From the NCBI GenBank assembly GCA_022010015.1, contig CP091735.1, positions 1,488,001-1,552,000 of the forward strand: 64,000 nt of DNA, in the 5' to 3' direction. This document shows, piece after piece, positions 41,391-53,477 of this stretch. Below the pieces are notes generated by a model. The model did no database searches. It was given only the letters and a program-made list of their open reading frames with translations, and was not told the DNA's origin. A program made the translations under genes and the position numbers. This stretch comes from Clostridium sp. GTDB taxonomy: Bacteria; Bacillota_I; Bacilli_A; Acholeplasmatales; Anaeroplasmataceae. The first letter of the stretch is position 1. The number at the start of each line of letters is the position of its first letter.

Positions 41391-42634
41391 ATGTCTATTT
41401 TTAAAAAAATTAATGGTGTCAGTTGTGATGAATTGAAGGAGAATTTTGGAACTCCACTTTATATTTATGATGAAAAATAGATTGATTAATAATATTAAGG
41501 AATTTAAAAACAACTTTAAATCAAATTGTTTTAAAACTAAAGTGACATTTGCGTCTAAAAGCTTTAATATTAAAGCAATGCTTCCTCTTGTTAAGGAATA
41601 TAATCTTGGCCTTGATTGCGTTTCGCTTGGGGAACTTTTACACAGCTAATATGGTAAACTTTAATCATAAGGATATCTATCTACATGGTAATAATAAAAG
41701 TGATGAAGAAATTTTGTATTCAATTGAAAATGATGTAAATATAATTGTGGATAATATTTGTGAATTAGAAAGAATAAAAAAAGGCTTGCTAATGATAAAG
41801 ATGTTAATTTATTTATAAGAATTAATGTCGGTGTAGAGGCTCATACACATAAATATATCATTACAAGTGATATCGATTCTAAATTTGGCGTAATTTATAA
41901 TAGTGACGATTATAAAAAAATGTTAGAAATAATTAATGATAATAAGAACTTAAATTTAGTTGGGTTACATTCTCATATAGGTTCTCAAATTTTTGATTTG
42001 TTAGCCTTTTGCTGAGGAAATAAAAAGATTAGTATCATATTGTAAAGATTTTTCAAAGCCAATAAGTCTTGATTTGGGTGGTGGCTTTGGTGTTTTTTAT
42101 ACAAGTGAAGATGCACCTAAAAAAATTGCTGATGTTTGTCATTTTATAATTGATTGTGTTATTAAATATACTAAAGAATTTAATGTTAAGCTAAATGAGG
42201 TATTAATTGAACCTGGTAGAGCTATTGTAGGTGAAGCTGGTTATACTCTTTATACAATTGGTGATGTTAAAAGAACGCCACATAAGCTTTATTACTTTAT
42301 TGATGGGGGAATGACTGATAATATTAGACCGGCATTATATCAAGCAAAATATAGCTTTGATGTTGCAACAAAAATTGATTATCCTAAGGATGAAATGGTT
42401 TGCATTGCTGGTAAATGCTGTGAGTCTGGGGATATTTTAGCAGAAATGGTAGTTTTACCAAAAGCTACTAGCGGAGATTTACTAATTTCCTATACAACAG
42501 GTGCCTATGGGTATTCTATGAGTTCTAATTATAATAAGGCCTTAACGCCAGGTGTAGTTTTTATCAAGGATGCCAAAGCTAGAGTGGTAGTTAAAAGACA
42601 AACATTAACGGAATTAATAGAAAGGGAGATATAA
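41391..42634 (+). CDS. lysA: Diaminopimelate decarboxylase (frameshifted)
   Basis: Converts meso-DAP to lysine. Alanine-racemase-like fold, ~413 residues. Start MSIFKKINGVSCDELKENFG, PLP lysine in FASKSFNIKAML, LHGNNKSDEEI, GLHSHIGSQIF, SLDLGGGFGVFY, EPGRAIVGEAGYTLY, and GKCCESGDILAE with the partner-site Cys. GGAGG before ATG 41391. It is the first gene after the riboswitch. Shifts at 41476, 41640 and others. Its stop overlaps dapF. Confidence 0.95.
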
Positions 42635-43460
42635 TGAAATTTTTTTAAAAAAATGCATGGCTGTGGTAATGATTTTTGTAATTGCCGATTATAAAGAAAA
42701 ATATTGATTATTCAAACTTAGCAATCAAAAATATGTGATAGATATGTAGGCGTAGGTGCAGATGGCTTAATTTTAGTAAAAACTAATCCATTAGAAATGA
42801 TTTATTATAATTCTGATGGTTCAAGAGCACCAATGTGTGGCAATGGTATACGTTGTTTTGCACTTTATTGTTATTATAATAAAAATCGTTAATGATCTTA
42901 GTTTTTGATGTACTAACACTTGCTGGTACAATGAAAATTGAAATTAAAGGTCTTAATCCTTTTAATGTTATGGTGAACATGGGAAAAGCTATTTATGATA
43001 ATAGCCTTATAAAAAGCCTATGATGATTTAAGCTTCAAAGGAAGAATAATTAAGGTAAATGATTTAGAAGTAAAAAAATTTATTCACTTTTTTTACTGGA
43101 ACTATTCATACAGTTGTTTTTTTGTTGATGACTTTAATGATAAGGTTTTTAGACTATGCTAAAGATATTTCTGATTTTTTTATCTTTTTTTAGGGAAAAA
43201 AACTAATGTTAATTTTTGTAAAGATCGTTGATAAAGATACAATCTGTGTTAAAACCTTTGAAAGAGGATGTGGCTGGACATTTGCTTGTGGAACTGGATG
43301 TTGTGCTAGCGTATATGTTGCTAATGAGCTTGGTAAAATTAATAATGAAGCTAATGTTATTTTTGAAATATGGTACTTTAAATATAAAAAAATAGAAGAT
43401 AATATTTATATGACAGGACCAGCAAAAATTGTATATGAAGGTGAATATAAATTATGTTAA
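42634..43460 (+). CDS. dapF: Diaminopimelate epimerase (frameshifted)
   Basis: LL-DAP to meso-DAP. About 270 residues with MHGCGNDFVIADY, GVGADGLILV, the first catalytic Cys in APMCGNGIRCFA and the second in GWTFACGTGCCASVYVAN. The end is KIVYEGEYKLC. Several homopolymer shifts in the middle. Starts on the lysA stop and overlaps dapA. Confidence 0.93.
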
Positions 43461-44341
43461 AGGGTAGCTTTGTAGCACTTATCACTCCATTTTTTTGGAG
43501 AATGGAAGTACAAATTATCAAAAAAATTAAAGGAGTTAGTAGAATATCATATTAACAATGGAACAAATGGATTAGTTGTTTTGGGAACAACTGCTGAGAC
43601 TGCAACAATTGATTTTTGAAGAACAGAAAAAAATTGTTAAGTTTGTTATTGAGCTAGTTAATAAAAAGAATACCAGTGATGGTAGGGGCTGGATCAAATT
43701 CAACTGAAATAGCATGCAAAAAAATGCTTATGAGCTTTCAAGCCTTGGAGCTGATTATATTTTTATCAATTACTCCTTATTATAATAAATGTAATAATGA
43801 GGGAATGATTCGTCATTTTGAAGCTATCGCTAAGGCATCAGCCTGTCCGATAATGCTTTATAATGTTCCTAGCAGAACCAATGTATCGATTTCAATTGAA
43901 GCTATTGCTCATTTAGCTAAAAATAAAAATATTTGTGGAATTAAAGAAGCATCAGGGAATATGTCATATGCTATGAAGGTTAGTCAATATTTGAGCGATG
44001 ATTTTGTAATGTTTTCAGGAAATGATGATATTATTTTACCAATGATAAGCATTGGTGCTAGTGGAGTTATTTCTGTTTTAGCAAATATTTGTCCTAAAAC
44101 TGTTAAGAATATATGTCAATATGCCCTAGATGGTAATTATTTAGAGGCAAGAATGCTAGCTAATAGTAGTCTTAAGCTTGCAAATGCTCTATTTATGGAA
44201 ACGAGTCCTATTCCCATTAAGGAAGCAATGAATTATTTAGGATTTGCTGTTGGTGGATATCATTTACCATTATGTAATATGAGCTTTGAAAATAAAGAAA
44301 AGCTGATCAAAGTAATAAATGAATCAAAAAGGAGTAATTAA
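43454..44341 (+). CDS. dapA: 4-hydroxy-tetrahydrodipicolinate synthase (frameshifted)
   Basis: Condenses pyruvate with aspartate semialdehyde. LKGSFVALITPFLENG, LGTTAETATI, VGAGSNSTEIA, TPYYNKCNNEGM, the Tyr in LYNVPSRTNVSI, Schiff-base Lys in CGIKEASGNM, and FSGNDDIILPMISIGASGVIS. About 292 residues. It overlaps the end of dapF by 7 bp. Shifts at 43484, 43515 and 43726. Confidence 0.95.
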
Positions 44342-44344
44342 TCT

Positions 44345-45070
44345 ATGAAAATATGCTTAGTAGGATATGGGGCAATGGGTCATATTGTTTATGAAATGGC
44401 AAATAATGAAATATCTGCAATTTGTGATATTAATTATGAAAAAGGGAATTAAAAAAATTTATCTGAGTTAAAAAGATCATGTTGATGTAATTCTTGATTT
44501 TTTTCTAATCCAGCTAATTTAGATATGATTTACGAATATGCAATAAAGAATAATACACCAGTTGTTTTGGCTACTACTGGCTATAATATTGCAGCTGATG
44601 CCAAAATTAATGAATTGGCTAAATTTGTGCCTGTTTTAAAAAGTGCAAATTTTAGCTTAGGTGTATTAGTTATGGATAAGGTGTTAGAAATGATAACACC
44701 AATTTTAAAGGATAGCTTTGATATTGAAATTGTTGAAGCACACCATCATAATAAGGTGGACGCACCATCAGGAACTGCAAAAATGTTTTTAAATACTTTA
44801 ATTGATAAAACCAATTACGAACCAAACTTCGGTAGATATGGAAATGAAAAAAGAAAAACAAACGAAATTGGTGTTTCTTCAATAAGAGGTGGTAGTATTG
44901 TTGGAGAGCACGAGGTTCTATATTGTGGTGAAGATGAGGTGCTTAGCATTAAACATAGTGCTTCAAGTCGAAAAATTTTTGCTAAAGGTGCGCTTTTAGC
45001 TTGCAAATTTATTGTAAAACAGGAAAAAGGCTTGTATAATATGAAAGACGTGTTATTTAAAGGAGAATAA
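44345..45070 (+). CDS. dapB: 4-hydroxy-tetrahydrodipicolinate reductase (frameshifted)
   Basis: About 240 residues. MKICLVGYGAMGHIVYEM nucleotide motif, DVILDFSNPANLDMI, LATTGYN, SANFSLGV, the catalytic EAHHHNKVDAPSGTA, and IVGEHEVLYCGEDE. Makes tetrahydrodipicolinate, the branch point for DAP and, in spore formers, dipicolinate. Breaks at 44446-44510. The stop abuts the dapH start. Confidence 0.95.
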
Positions 45071-45777
45071 TGATGGACGCTTTAGAAATTATAAATTTAA
45101 TACATACTTCAAAGAAAAAAAACACCTATTAGGGCTTATATTAAGACAAAAAAAAGACATTGATTTTTTTAGGATGTCATTGCTTTGGTAATAAAGATGG
45201 CTATATTGTAATTGGTGAATATGAAGATTTTTAAAAAAAGGCAATTGATATAAATAAGGAATTTATTATTGACTGCTGTATTGAAAATGATTCTCGTAAT
45301 TCGGCAATTCCTCTTTTAGACAAAAAAAATATTAATGCTAGAATTGAACCAGGGGCAATTATTAGAGATATGGTTGAAATTGGTAATAATGCTGTAATTA
45401 TGATGGGAGCAATTATTAATATTGGTGCTGTAATTGGCGATGGCACAATGATTGATATGGGTGCAGTCCTTGGTGGACGAGCTATAGTTGGTAAAAATTG
45501 TCATATTGGAGCAGGAAGTGTTCTTGCTGGAGTAGTTGAGCCCCCATCAGCAACTCCCGTTGTAATCGAGGATGATGTGCTAATTGGAGCTAATGCTGTT
45601 GTAATTGAAGGCGTAAGAGTTGGTAAAGGTTCTGTTGTTGCAGCTGGTGCTGTTGTAATTGAAGATGTTCCTTGTGGTGTTGTTGTAGCAGGAGTTCCAG
45701 CTAAAATTATTAAGAAAAAAAGGATGAGAAAAACTCTTTCAAAATCTGAATTAATTGATGCATTAAGGACATTGTAA
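45070..45777 (+). CDS. dapH: Tetrahydrodipicolinate N-acetyltransferase (frameshifted)
   Basis: About 232 residues. N-terminal DapH-specific domain (MDALEIINLIHTSKKKTPI, RAYIKT), then a left-handed beta-helix with hexapeptide repeats: NARIEPGAIIRDMVEIG, GAIINIGAVIGDGTMIDM, GAVLGGRAIVGKNCHIGAG, GVVEPPSATPVVIEDDV, and VVAGVPAKIIKK. The DapH form marks the acetylase route. Start is one of two tandem ATGs at 45070 and 45073. Several shifts before 45370. Confidence 0.95.
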
Positions 45778-45827
45778 CAAGCATTTACATTTTAAAAATA
45801 ATATAATAAAAATATGGAGATGGAAGA

Positions 45828-46828
45828 ATGAAAAAAATATAATGTAGCAATCGTTGGAGCAACTGGTTTAGTAGGAAGTACATTTATTCATGTGCTTGAG
45901 GAATATAAATTTCCTGTTAAATCAATAAAAAAATGCTTGCATCAAAGAGAAGTGCAGGTAAAAAAATTATTGTTTAATGGAAATGAATATACTGTTGAGG
46001 AATTAACAGAAAATTCATTTGAAGGTATTGATTTAGCACTTTTTAGTGCTGGTGGTGATGTAAGCAAAAAATTTGCCCCAATTGCGCGAAGTGCAGGTGC
46101 AAGAGTTATTGATAATTCATCAGCATGGCGTCAAGATAAGGAAATACCATTGATTGTTCCTGAGGTAAATTTTTTTCAGATTACAAAATGAATAAATTAA
46201 TTGCTAATCCTAATTGTTCAACAATTCAATCAATTATACCATTAAAGGCAATAGATGATGCTTATGGATTAACAAGAGTTTTTTATTCGACATATCAAGC
46301 AGTTTCTGGTTCTGGACAAAAGGGTAAAAATGATTTGGAAGGATGCTTAAATGGTGATGAGCCAAAATTTTATCCATATAATATTGCTCAAACATGTATA
46401 CCAGAAATTGATGTATTTTTAGATAATGGATATACAAAGGAAGAAATTAAAATGGTAAATGAAACTAGAAAAAAATTCTTCATAAACCAGATCTTTTAGT
46501 TTCAGCAACATGTGTTAGGGTTCCCGTCGCAAATTCTCATGGTGTAAGTATTATGTGTGAGGTTGAAAGAGAATTTGATATTGAGGATGTAAAGAAAACA
46601 CTTGCTAATTTTCCTGATATAGTTGTTCTAGATGATAACGTTAACCACATTTATCCAACAAGTATTGTTGCCAATGGCACTGATAAAGTTTATGTTGGAA
46701 GAATTCGTAAGGATTTAGCTGCAAAAAATGGCTTATTGTTTTATTGTACAGCTGATAATATCCGTAAGGGTGCAGCCTCAAATGCTGTTCAAATAGCGAT
46801 GAAGCTTGCAGAAATTGATGAAATGTAG
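45828..46828 (+). CDS. asd: Aspartate-semialdehyde dehydrogenase (frameshifted)
   Basis: About 330 residues. NVAIVGATGLVGSTFI, LALFSAGGDVSKKFAPI, VIDNSSAWRQD, catalytic Cys in NPNCSTIQ, QAVSGSGQKG, RVPVANSHGVSIM and KGAASNAVQIAM. Reduces aspartyl phosphate. GGAGATGGAAG precedes the ATG, 50 bp after dapH. Shifts at 45832, 45933, 46176 and 46474. Confidence 0.95.
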
Positions 46829-46836
46829 GTGTAATT

Positions 46837-48136
46837 ATGATTGTTGTATGTAAATTTGGTGGTTCCTCACTGTCATGCTCAACTCAATTTGAAAAGGTAA
46901 AAAATATTGTTCTTAGCGATGAACAACGACAGGTAGTAGTTGTATCAGCTTTAGGAAAGCGAAATAAGAGTGATACGAAAATTACCGATTTGCTTTATAT
47001 ATTAGGAGCTCATTTAAAATATAATGTTGGCTATGACGATATATGGAATATGTTTTCATCTCGATTTATAGGTGTTAAAGAGGAACTAGGGTTAAAATAT
47101 GACATTGAAGGTGATTTAGAGGCCTTAAAGAATGAATTAAGTTCCCATATTCAAACTGATTATTTGGTAAGTAGAGGCGAATATTTTACTGCTAAATTAA
47201 TGAGTGAATATTTAGGATTTACTTTTTGTAGATGCTAAGGAGCTAATTTCCTTTGATTATGATGGAAAAAAATTAATTATGAAGTAACTGAAGAGAAGGT
47301 AAATCAGGCATTTGCAAAATATGGAAGAATAATTGTTCCAGGCTTTTTATGGTAGCTTTCCAAATGGTTCAATTAAATTATTAAGTCGTGGCGGAAGCGA
47401 TGTTACTGGTTCAATTTTGGCAAAAAGCTTAAATGCTTCAATGTATGAAAACTGGACAGATGTTTCAGGTGTTTATGCTGTTGATCCAAGAATTGTAGAA
47501 AATCCTCGAAGTATTCCGCAAATTACTTATGCCGAATTAAGAGAATTATCTTATATGGGTGCAAATGTTTTACATGAGGAAACTGTTTTCCCGGTTCAGG
47601 CGCTAAATATTCCTATTAATATAAAAAAATACTAATGATCCTAATAATCCAGGTACTATTATTCGTCAAAAAAATGTGATGACGATACTCATATTGTAAC
47701 TGGTATTGCTGGTAAAAAAAGAACTTTATGTCATTTAATATTTTCCGTGATCATATGTCAAATGAAATTGGCTTTTTTTAAGAAAGGTATTATCAATATT
47801 TGAAAAAAATATAAGGTTTCAATTGAACATATTCCTTCGGGAATTGATTCGATTTCTGTTGTTTGCTCAAAGGAATCATGTGAAAATTATTATTATGAAA
47901 TTATATCTGATATTAAAAGGGAGCTTGAAGCTGATGTAACGCTTGATGAGGATATTGCTTTAGTAGCTATTGTTGGTAGAAATATGGTTAAGCGTAGCGG
48001 ATTATGTGGTAAGGTATTTACAATTTTAGGAAATTCTAAAATTAATGTTAAGCTTTTAGCTCAAGGACCAAGTGAATTAAATATTATAGTCGGTGTATCT
48101 GAGGCTGATTATGAAGAAACAATTCGTTCATTATAA
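46837..48136 (+). CDS. lysC: Aspartate kinase, monofunctional (frameshifted)
   Basis: About 430 residues. VVCKFGGSSLSCSTQFEKV, VVVSALGKRN, SRGEYFTAKLMSEYLG, VPGFYGSFPNG, LSRGGSDVTGSILAKSLNA, NWTDVSGVYAVDPRI and ELSYMGANVLHEE. The two C-terminal ACT domains (IEHIPSGIDSISVV, LVAIVGRNMVKRSG, INVKLLAQGPSELNIIVGV) would confer lysine feedback. GTAGGTG before the ATG, 9 bp after asd. Confidence 0.95.
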
Positions 48137-48150
48137 AAGGATATTGTTGC

Positions 48151-49232
48151 ATGATAGATTTAAAAAAAGAATAAGATGTGATCTTCATCAAATTCCCGAA
48201 ATTGGCATGCATGAATTTAAAACTAAGGAATACCTATTAAATATTTTAAAAAAATTTAAATGTAGGATATTTGAAATAGGCGAAACTGGGCTAGTTGCAT
48301 TTTTTTGATTTTAACAAAGATAAGTCAATTTGCTTTAGGGCAGATATGGATGCACTTCCTGTTAATGAACAAAATGATGTTTGGTATAAATCTAAAAAAA
48401 TTTGGGATATATGCATGCTTGTGGACATGATGGTCATATGAGTATGCTTCTTGGATTATGTGAATATCTAGATTGTTTAAATGAATATAACTATAATGTT
48501 AGTTGCCTTTTTCAACCATCAGAAGAAATATATGGTGGAGCAAGAAGTGTGGTTGATAGTAAGATTCTCGATAAGCTAAATACTAAAGCAAAGTTTGGTA
48601 TGCATATTTGGCCTAATTTAGCTAAAGGAAAAAAATTTATAGTATGACCAAAGGCATGCTTGCTAAAAGTGCTGAGGTTGATATCGAAATAATCGGTAAA
48701 ACGGTACATGCTGCTAATCGAGACGAAGGAATTGACTCTATTTTTGATTGCTAGTAAATATCTAATTAATTTATACGATTTAGCTTTACAAATAAAAAGA
48801 ACCGCATTTATTAAATTTCGGTAAAATCGAGGGTGGCACTATTCGTAATTCTGTTGCTGAAAAAACGAAATTATTTGCGACGATGCGCGCATTTGATGAC
48901 AAAACCTTTACTATCCTTCAAAATAACTTGTTTAATGCTAGCAAAGACTATAATGCTAAATTTAATATAGAAATTCGCTCTGATTTTTCCATTTGTATAT
49001 AATGATCCAGAATTAATTAAAAATGGATTTTATAAATATATTAGAAAAAAACCATTTATGCAAGCTGAGGATTTTGGTCTATATACTTCAATTTATCCTT
49101 GTCTATTTTTACTTTTAGGTGCTGGTAATACACCTATGCTTCATCAATCAACATTTGATTTTGATATGAATATTTTTAAATGATGGTTTGGATGCATATA
49201 AAAAAATACTTAAAATAATGGCTAAGAATTAA
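48151..49232 (+). CDS. dapL: N-acetyldiaminopimelate deacetylase (M20 amidohydrolase; frameshifted)
   Basis: About 355 residues. CDLHQIPEIGMHEFKTKEYL, FRADMDALPV, MHACGHDGHMSMLLG, LFQPSEEIYGGARSV, IGKTVHAANRDEGIDS, GKIEGGTIRNSV and the end LLLGAGNTPMLHQSTFDFD. These give the M20 metal ligands (Cys, His, two Glu, His). Final gene of the riboswitch operon, supplying deacetylation between patA and dapF. AAAAGGA before ATG 48151. Several shifts. Confidence 0.92.
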
Positions 49233-49305
49233 AAAGTAAAATAAATTAAGTAATCACTGGTTTATGAAATTTAATGAATAATGAAACTTATGATTTATTA
49301 ACTTG

Positions 49306-49332
49306 TAAAAAGACATATTAATTGTCTTTTTT
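49306..49332. terminator. Bidirectional terminator between dapL and the ATP-grasp gene
   Basis: AAAAGACA (49307-49314) pairs with TGTCTTTT (49323-49330); T runs on both strands. Confidence 0.75.
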
Positions 49333-50520
49333 TCTAATACAAATGATTTGAAGCTATTAATTTCTTCGAGTGTTGAAAATTTTTGCCATATAATATTCAT
49401 TTCCAAGGGCATCAGCAAGGGCATTGGCCATTCTACCATGCATTGTGATATTGTTTTTATATTTTTCTAGTATCGTCTCATAGGTGTTTTTTTATATTTT
49501 AATCGATCACGCTTAGAAACATATACGGCATAGAACTTTTCTTTATTCAAGTCAACAAAGGTTTTATCAAAGCACATTACATCTGCCCAAATTTGATAGC
49601 AATTAACACTTTGACCAAAATTAATTAAATCAGGAGTATAGCCACCAGGTGGACGCATATTAACCTCTAAAGCTACAATATCATTAATTTTACCAAGCCC
49701 TTTTTTCTCCTTTGATAATCGGAAGAATTCCAAATGGAAGAAGCGTTGGCGAATATTAAATGCCTTTAATACTCTTTGACCAATGTCCTTTATGTCGTTT
49801 GGAACAATTTTATTAACGTAATAGCTAACCTCAAGGTTTTCATTAACTATATCCATAATTGAAGGTGGAAAGATTTCATTGTCGCAAAAAATGATATCAC
49901 CTTGAGAATTGCATATACCATCAAGCGAAACAATGTTACCCTCAATATACTCTTCAATAATGTATGGAACGTTAAAGCCGTTTTTATAGAATGCTTCAAG
50001 GTCTTTTGGTGAAGAGATACGGTAGGTTTTTACTTGCTCCAACGCCAACATCAGGTTTAACAACAACGGGATAGCCAACTTCATCAATAAATTTTTAAAT
50101 CTGAGTTTATATCTGTACAAAACTTATATCTAGCCACTGGTACTTTTTGCAAGCTTATAAAATTCCTTCATTTTTTTGATTTAGAAGTAAAGTATGAAAC
50201 ATCATCAGGTTTTGCTCCTTTGATATTAAAAATCTAGGCGTAATTTTGCATCCTGACGTAGCCAATATTCATTATTAGACTCTAAATAATCAATTCTTCC
50301 ATATTTAAAGGCAAAAAAAGCAACAGCTTTATATACTTCATCATAGTTTTTCTAAACTATTTACTTTGTAATATTCAGTTAAGGAATTTTTAACGTTATT
50401 TGTTAATTGTTCATATGGTGTATCACCAATTCCTAAAACATTTACATTATTAATCTTTAAACCATTGCAAAAATTATAATAATTTTCTGGAAATGCAGGA
50501 GAAATAAAAACAAAATTCAT
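49318..50520 (-). CDS. ATP-grasp carboxylate-amine ligase family protein (frameshifted)
   Basis: About 395 residues. Start MNFVFISPAFPENYYNF behind AAAGGATG. N-terminal domain YGRIDYLESNNEYWLRQDA, then KFIDEVGYPVVVKPDVGVGASKT (ATP-binding Lys and glycine loop), VPYIIEEYIEGNIVSLDGI, HLEFFRL and ALEVNMRPPGGYTPDL (Mg-binding Glu/Asn). It ends in LEKDN after correcting a 7-A run. It would join a carboxylate to an amine or thiol using ATP. The substrate cannot be told from the sequence. Divergent from tldD. Confidence 0.85.
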
Positions 50521-50670
50521 TATATTACATCCTTTCTTTTAATAATTTTATCACAAAATCAAAAAAACGACAATTAATTTGTGTTTGTTTTAAATGTTTT
50601 ACAAAATATTTCCTGTTTTATTAGATTTATGATATAATAATTTAGTATTATTTATGAGAGGTGACTATAA

Positions 50671-52071
50671 ATGAATAAGGTAATTGCTAAAAAGGTTCTT
50701 CTTGAATGTCTAAAAAAACAGGTGGAGACTTTTGCAGAAATATTTTTTTGAGGATAATCAAAAAAATACTATAAAGATGGTTAAGGACCATATAGATGAT
50801 ATTAATGTTATGCATGTTTATGGTGCAGGCATAAGAATTTTTAAAGGAAAAATGCTGAGGTTTATGGCTATACTAATGAAGTTGATGAGCAAGGCTTAAT
50901 GAAGCTTGCGAAAAAAAGCTTAATAAAGCATATCAAGCTGAGCAAATAATTAAAGATTTTGAATTTAAAAAATTTAATAAGGAAAAGACAACGATAATAA
51001 ATAAATGTTCTAAAGACATAGATAATTCTTTAAAGATTGGTTATTTAAAGACCTGTTGCAAGGCGATTATGAATTATAGTGATAAAATTGTTCAAGCAAT
51101 TTCTACAATAACAGATGAAACACAGCTTGTAACAATTGCGAATAGTAATGGTGTATTTAAAAAAATGATGTTAGAAATCATCAAAGGGTTTTTTTGCTAT
51201 TGCTATTGCAAGTGATGAAAATGGTATGCAACAGGCTAGTGATAGCTATGGTGGAAATTTTGATATTTCAAATTTTGATAGTTTTGATTTTGAATCCTTT
51301 GCCTTAAATATTGCAAAAAGAGCAGTATCTTCCTTAACTGCTGATGAGATGGTTGGTGGAGTTTATGATGTTGTTATTCATAATGGCTTTGGTGGTGTAA
51401 TTTTCCATGAGGCATGTGGCCATTCATTGGAAGCAACAAGTGTTGCTAAAGGATTGTCAGTATTTAGTGGTAAGCTTGGCGAAAAAATAGCTGCTAGTTG
51501 TGTTACGGCAATAGATGATGGAACTATTCCTAACGAATGGGGTAGTGAAAATATTGATGATGAGGGCCATGAAACAAAGAAAAATGTTTTAATTGAAAAC
51601 GGTATTTTAAAAAGCTATATGATTGATATGCGAAATGGTAGGAGAATGAAGATGGAAGCAACAGGCTCATCAAGAAGAGAAAGTTATCGCTATTCGCCAA
51701 CATCACGAATGACGAATACATATATAGCTAATGGTAATTCTACCTTAGAAGAAATTATAGCTAACACAAAATATGGACTATTTGCTAAAACAATGGCTGG
51801 TGGTTCAGTTAATCCAGCAACTGGTGAATTTAACTTTGCTGTTGGCGAGGCTTATATGATAGAGAATGGAAAGATAACTAAGCAAGTTAAGGGAGCAACA
51901 TTGATTGGTAATGGTAAGGATACATTATTAAATATCGATATGGTTGCTAATAATCAAACATTTGGTTATGGAATGTGTGGATCATCATCTGGAAGCATTC
52001 CGGCATGTGTTGGCGAGCCAACAATAAGAGTAAAAAATATGACTGTTGGTGGAAATGGAGGAAATAAATAA
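50671..52071 (+). CDS. tldD: Metalloprotease TldD (frameshifted)
   Basis: About 460 residues. The C-terminal 281 residues are intact and include the zinc site GGVIFHEACGHSLEA, EATGSSRRESYRYSP-type region, and MCGSSSGSIPACVGEPTIRV. TldD with TldE forms a heterodimer that degrades unfolded or modified peptides and matures some RiPPs. It overlaps tldE by one base. Starts MNKVIAKKVLLECL behind GAGGTGA. Shifts at 50712, 50741 and 51188. Confidence 0.93.
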
Positions 52072-53411
52072 TGAATTTCCAAAAATTAAAAGAAGAAGCT
52101 TTAAAAAAAGGAATTAAAGAGATTGAAGTATATTCTGTTAAAGAAAATGGCATTGAAATAAGTACATATAATGATGAGGTTGATACAAATGTATTAAGTC
52201 AAACTGATGTATTAGCTATTAGAGGCGTTTATAATAAACAAATTGTTACTATTTATGAAGAAAATAATAATGATGAAATGATTCCTAAAATAATCAATAA
52301 AATCATTGAAAATGCTTCTTTAATTGATAAAAAAATGAACCTTATTTCATTTATGGTGGCGACAAAAAAATTATGAAACAATTAGTGAAGCTAAAAAAAT
52401 GATTTTGATGACTATAATACTAAAAGATAAAGCGGATTTATGCTTAAAGCTTAAGGATTTAATTTTTTTGCAAAAAGTGATACTGTAAAAAAAGTGTCTC
52501 AGCTTCATATTCTGAACACGATGTTGCTGTAAGTATTATTAATTCAAATGGACTTAATGTTTCTAAGCATAATAAGTATGCATTTATTGCTGTAGAGGTA
52601 GTTTGCAGCCTAAATGAAGAAATGAAGACAGGTTTTGATTATGTTTATTTGAAAAATATTAAAGATTTTCAAATGGATAAGCTTGCTGATAGTGCTTTTT
52701 TAGATGCTTATGAAAGCTTTAATGCAAAAAGCATTAAGTCTGGCAATTATAAGGTTGTTTTGGATAAGAGTGTTGTAAGTAGTCTTTTAAGCGCCTTTTC
52801 AAATATATTTTCAGCTGATGCGGTTATAAAAAATATGTCATTCTTAAAGGACAAGGTAGAAGAAAAAAATATTTGGAGAAAATATAACCATAATTGATGA
52901 TCCAATGTTTGAACTTGCAACATCTAAGGATACATTTGATGATGAGGGAGTAAAAATCAACTGAAAAAGACACTTGTTGAAAATGGTAAGCTAATTACTT
53001 ATTTACATAATTTGAAGACTGCTTCAATAATGAAAACAAAATCAACTGGAAATGGATATAAGGCATCAGCTTCTTCATCAGTTGGGGTTAGTCCTTCAAA
53101 TCTATATTTAAAGCCTGGTAAGATTGAATTTGCTGAAATGCTTAAAGCAGTCGACAATGGTATTTACGTAAATTCAGTTCAAGGATTACATGCAGGGTTA
53201 AATCCAATTAGTGGTGATTTTAATCTCCAAGCTAGTGGCTTTTTAATTGAAAACGGTAAAAAAAGCAAGCCTATTACATTATTTATTTTATCTGGTAAAT
53301 TACAGGATATGTTAAATAATGTGGTTTATTTAGGAAATGATTTTGAAATTAAAGGAAGCGTTGGTGCTCCAAGCATTACTATTGAAAAAAATGGCTATTT
53401 CCGGAAAATAA
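52071..53411 (+). CDS. tldE: TldE/PmbA, partner of TldD (frameshifted)
   Basis: About 440 residues. MNFQKLKEEALKKGIKEIEV, SKHNKYAFIAVEVVC, GNYKVVLDKSVVSSLLSAFS, TIIDDPMFELATSKDTFDDEG, TYLHNLKTASIMKTKSTGNG, VNSVQGLHAGLNPISGDFNLQASGF and VGAPSITIE. As usual the HExxxH of TldD is absent, since PmbA lacks the zinc site. The true end is probably AISGK-stop at 53411. Confidence 0.92.
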
Positions 53412-53477
53412 TAATTATATTGTAATTTTTCACTTTAATGATGTATAATTTTATATATCAAAGCGAGGTAGATTTTT

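Noticed and set aside
44670..45006. Minus-strand frames inside dapB
   Set aside because: Antisense shadows of a conserved enzyme.
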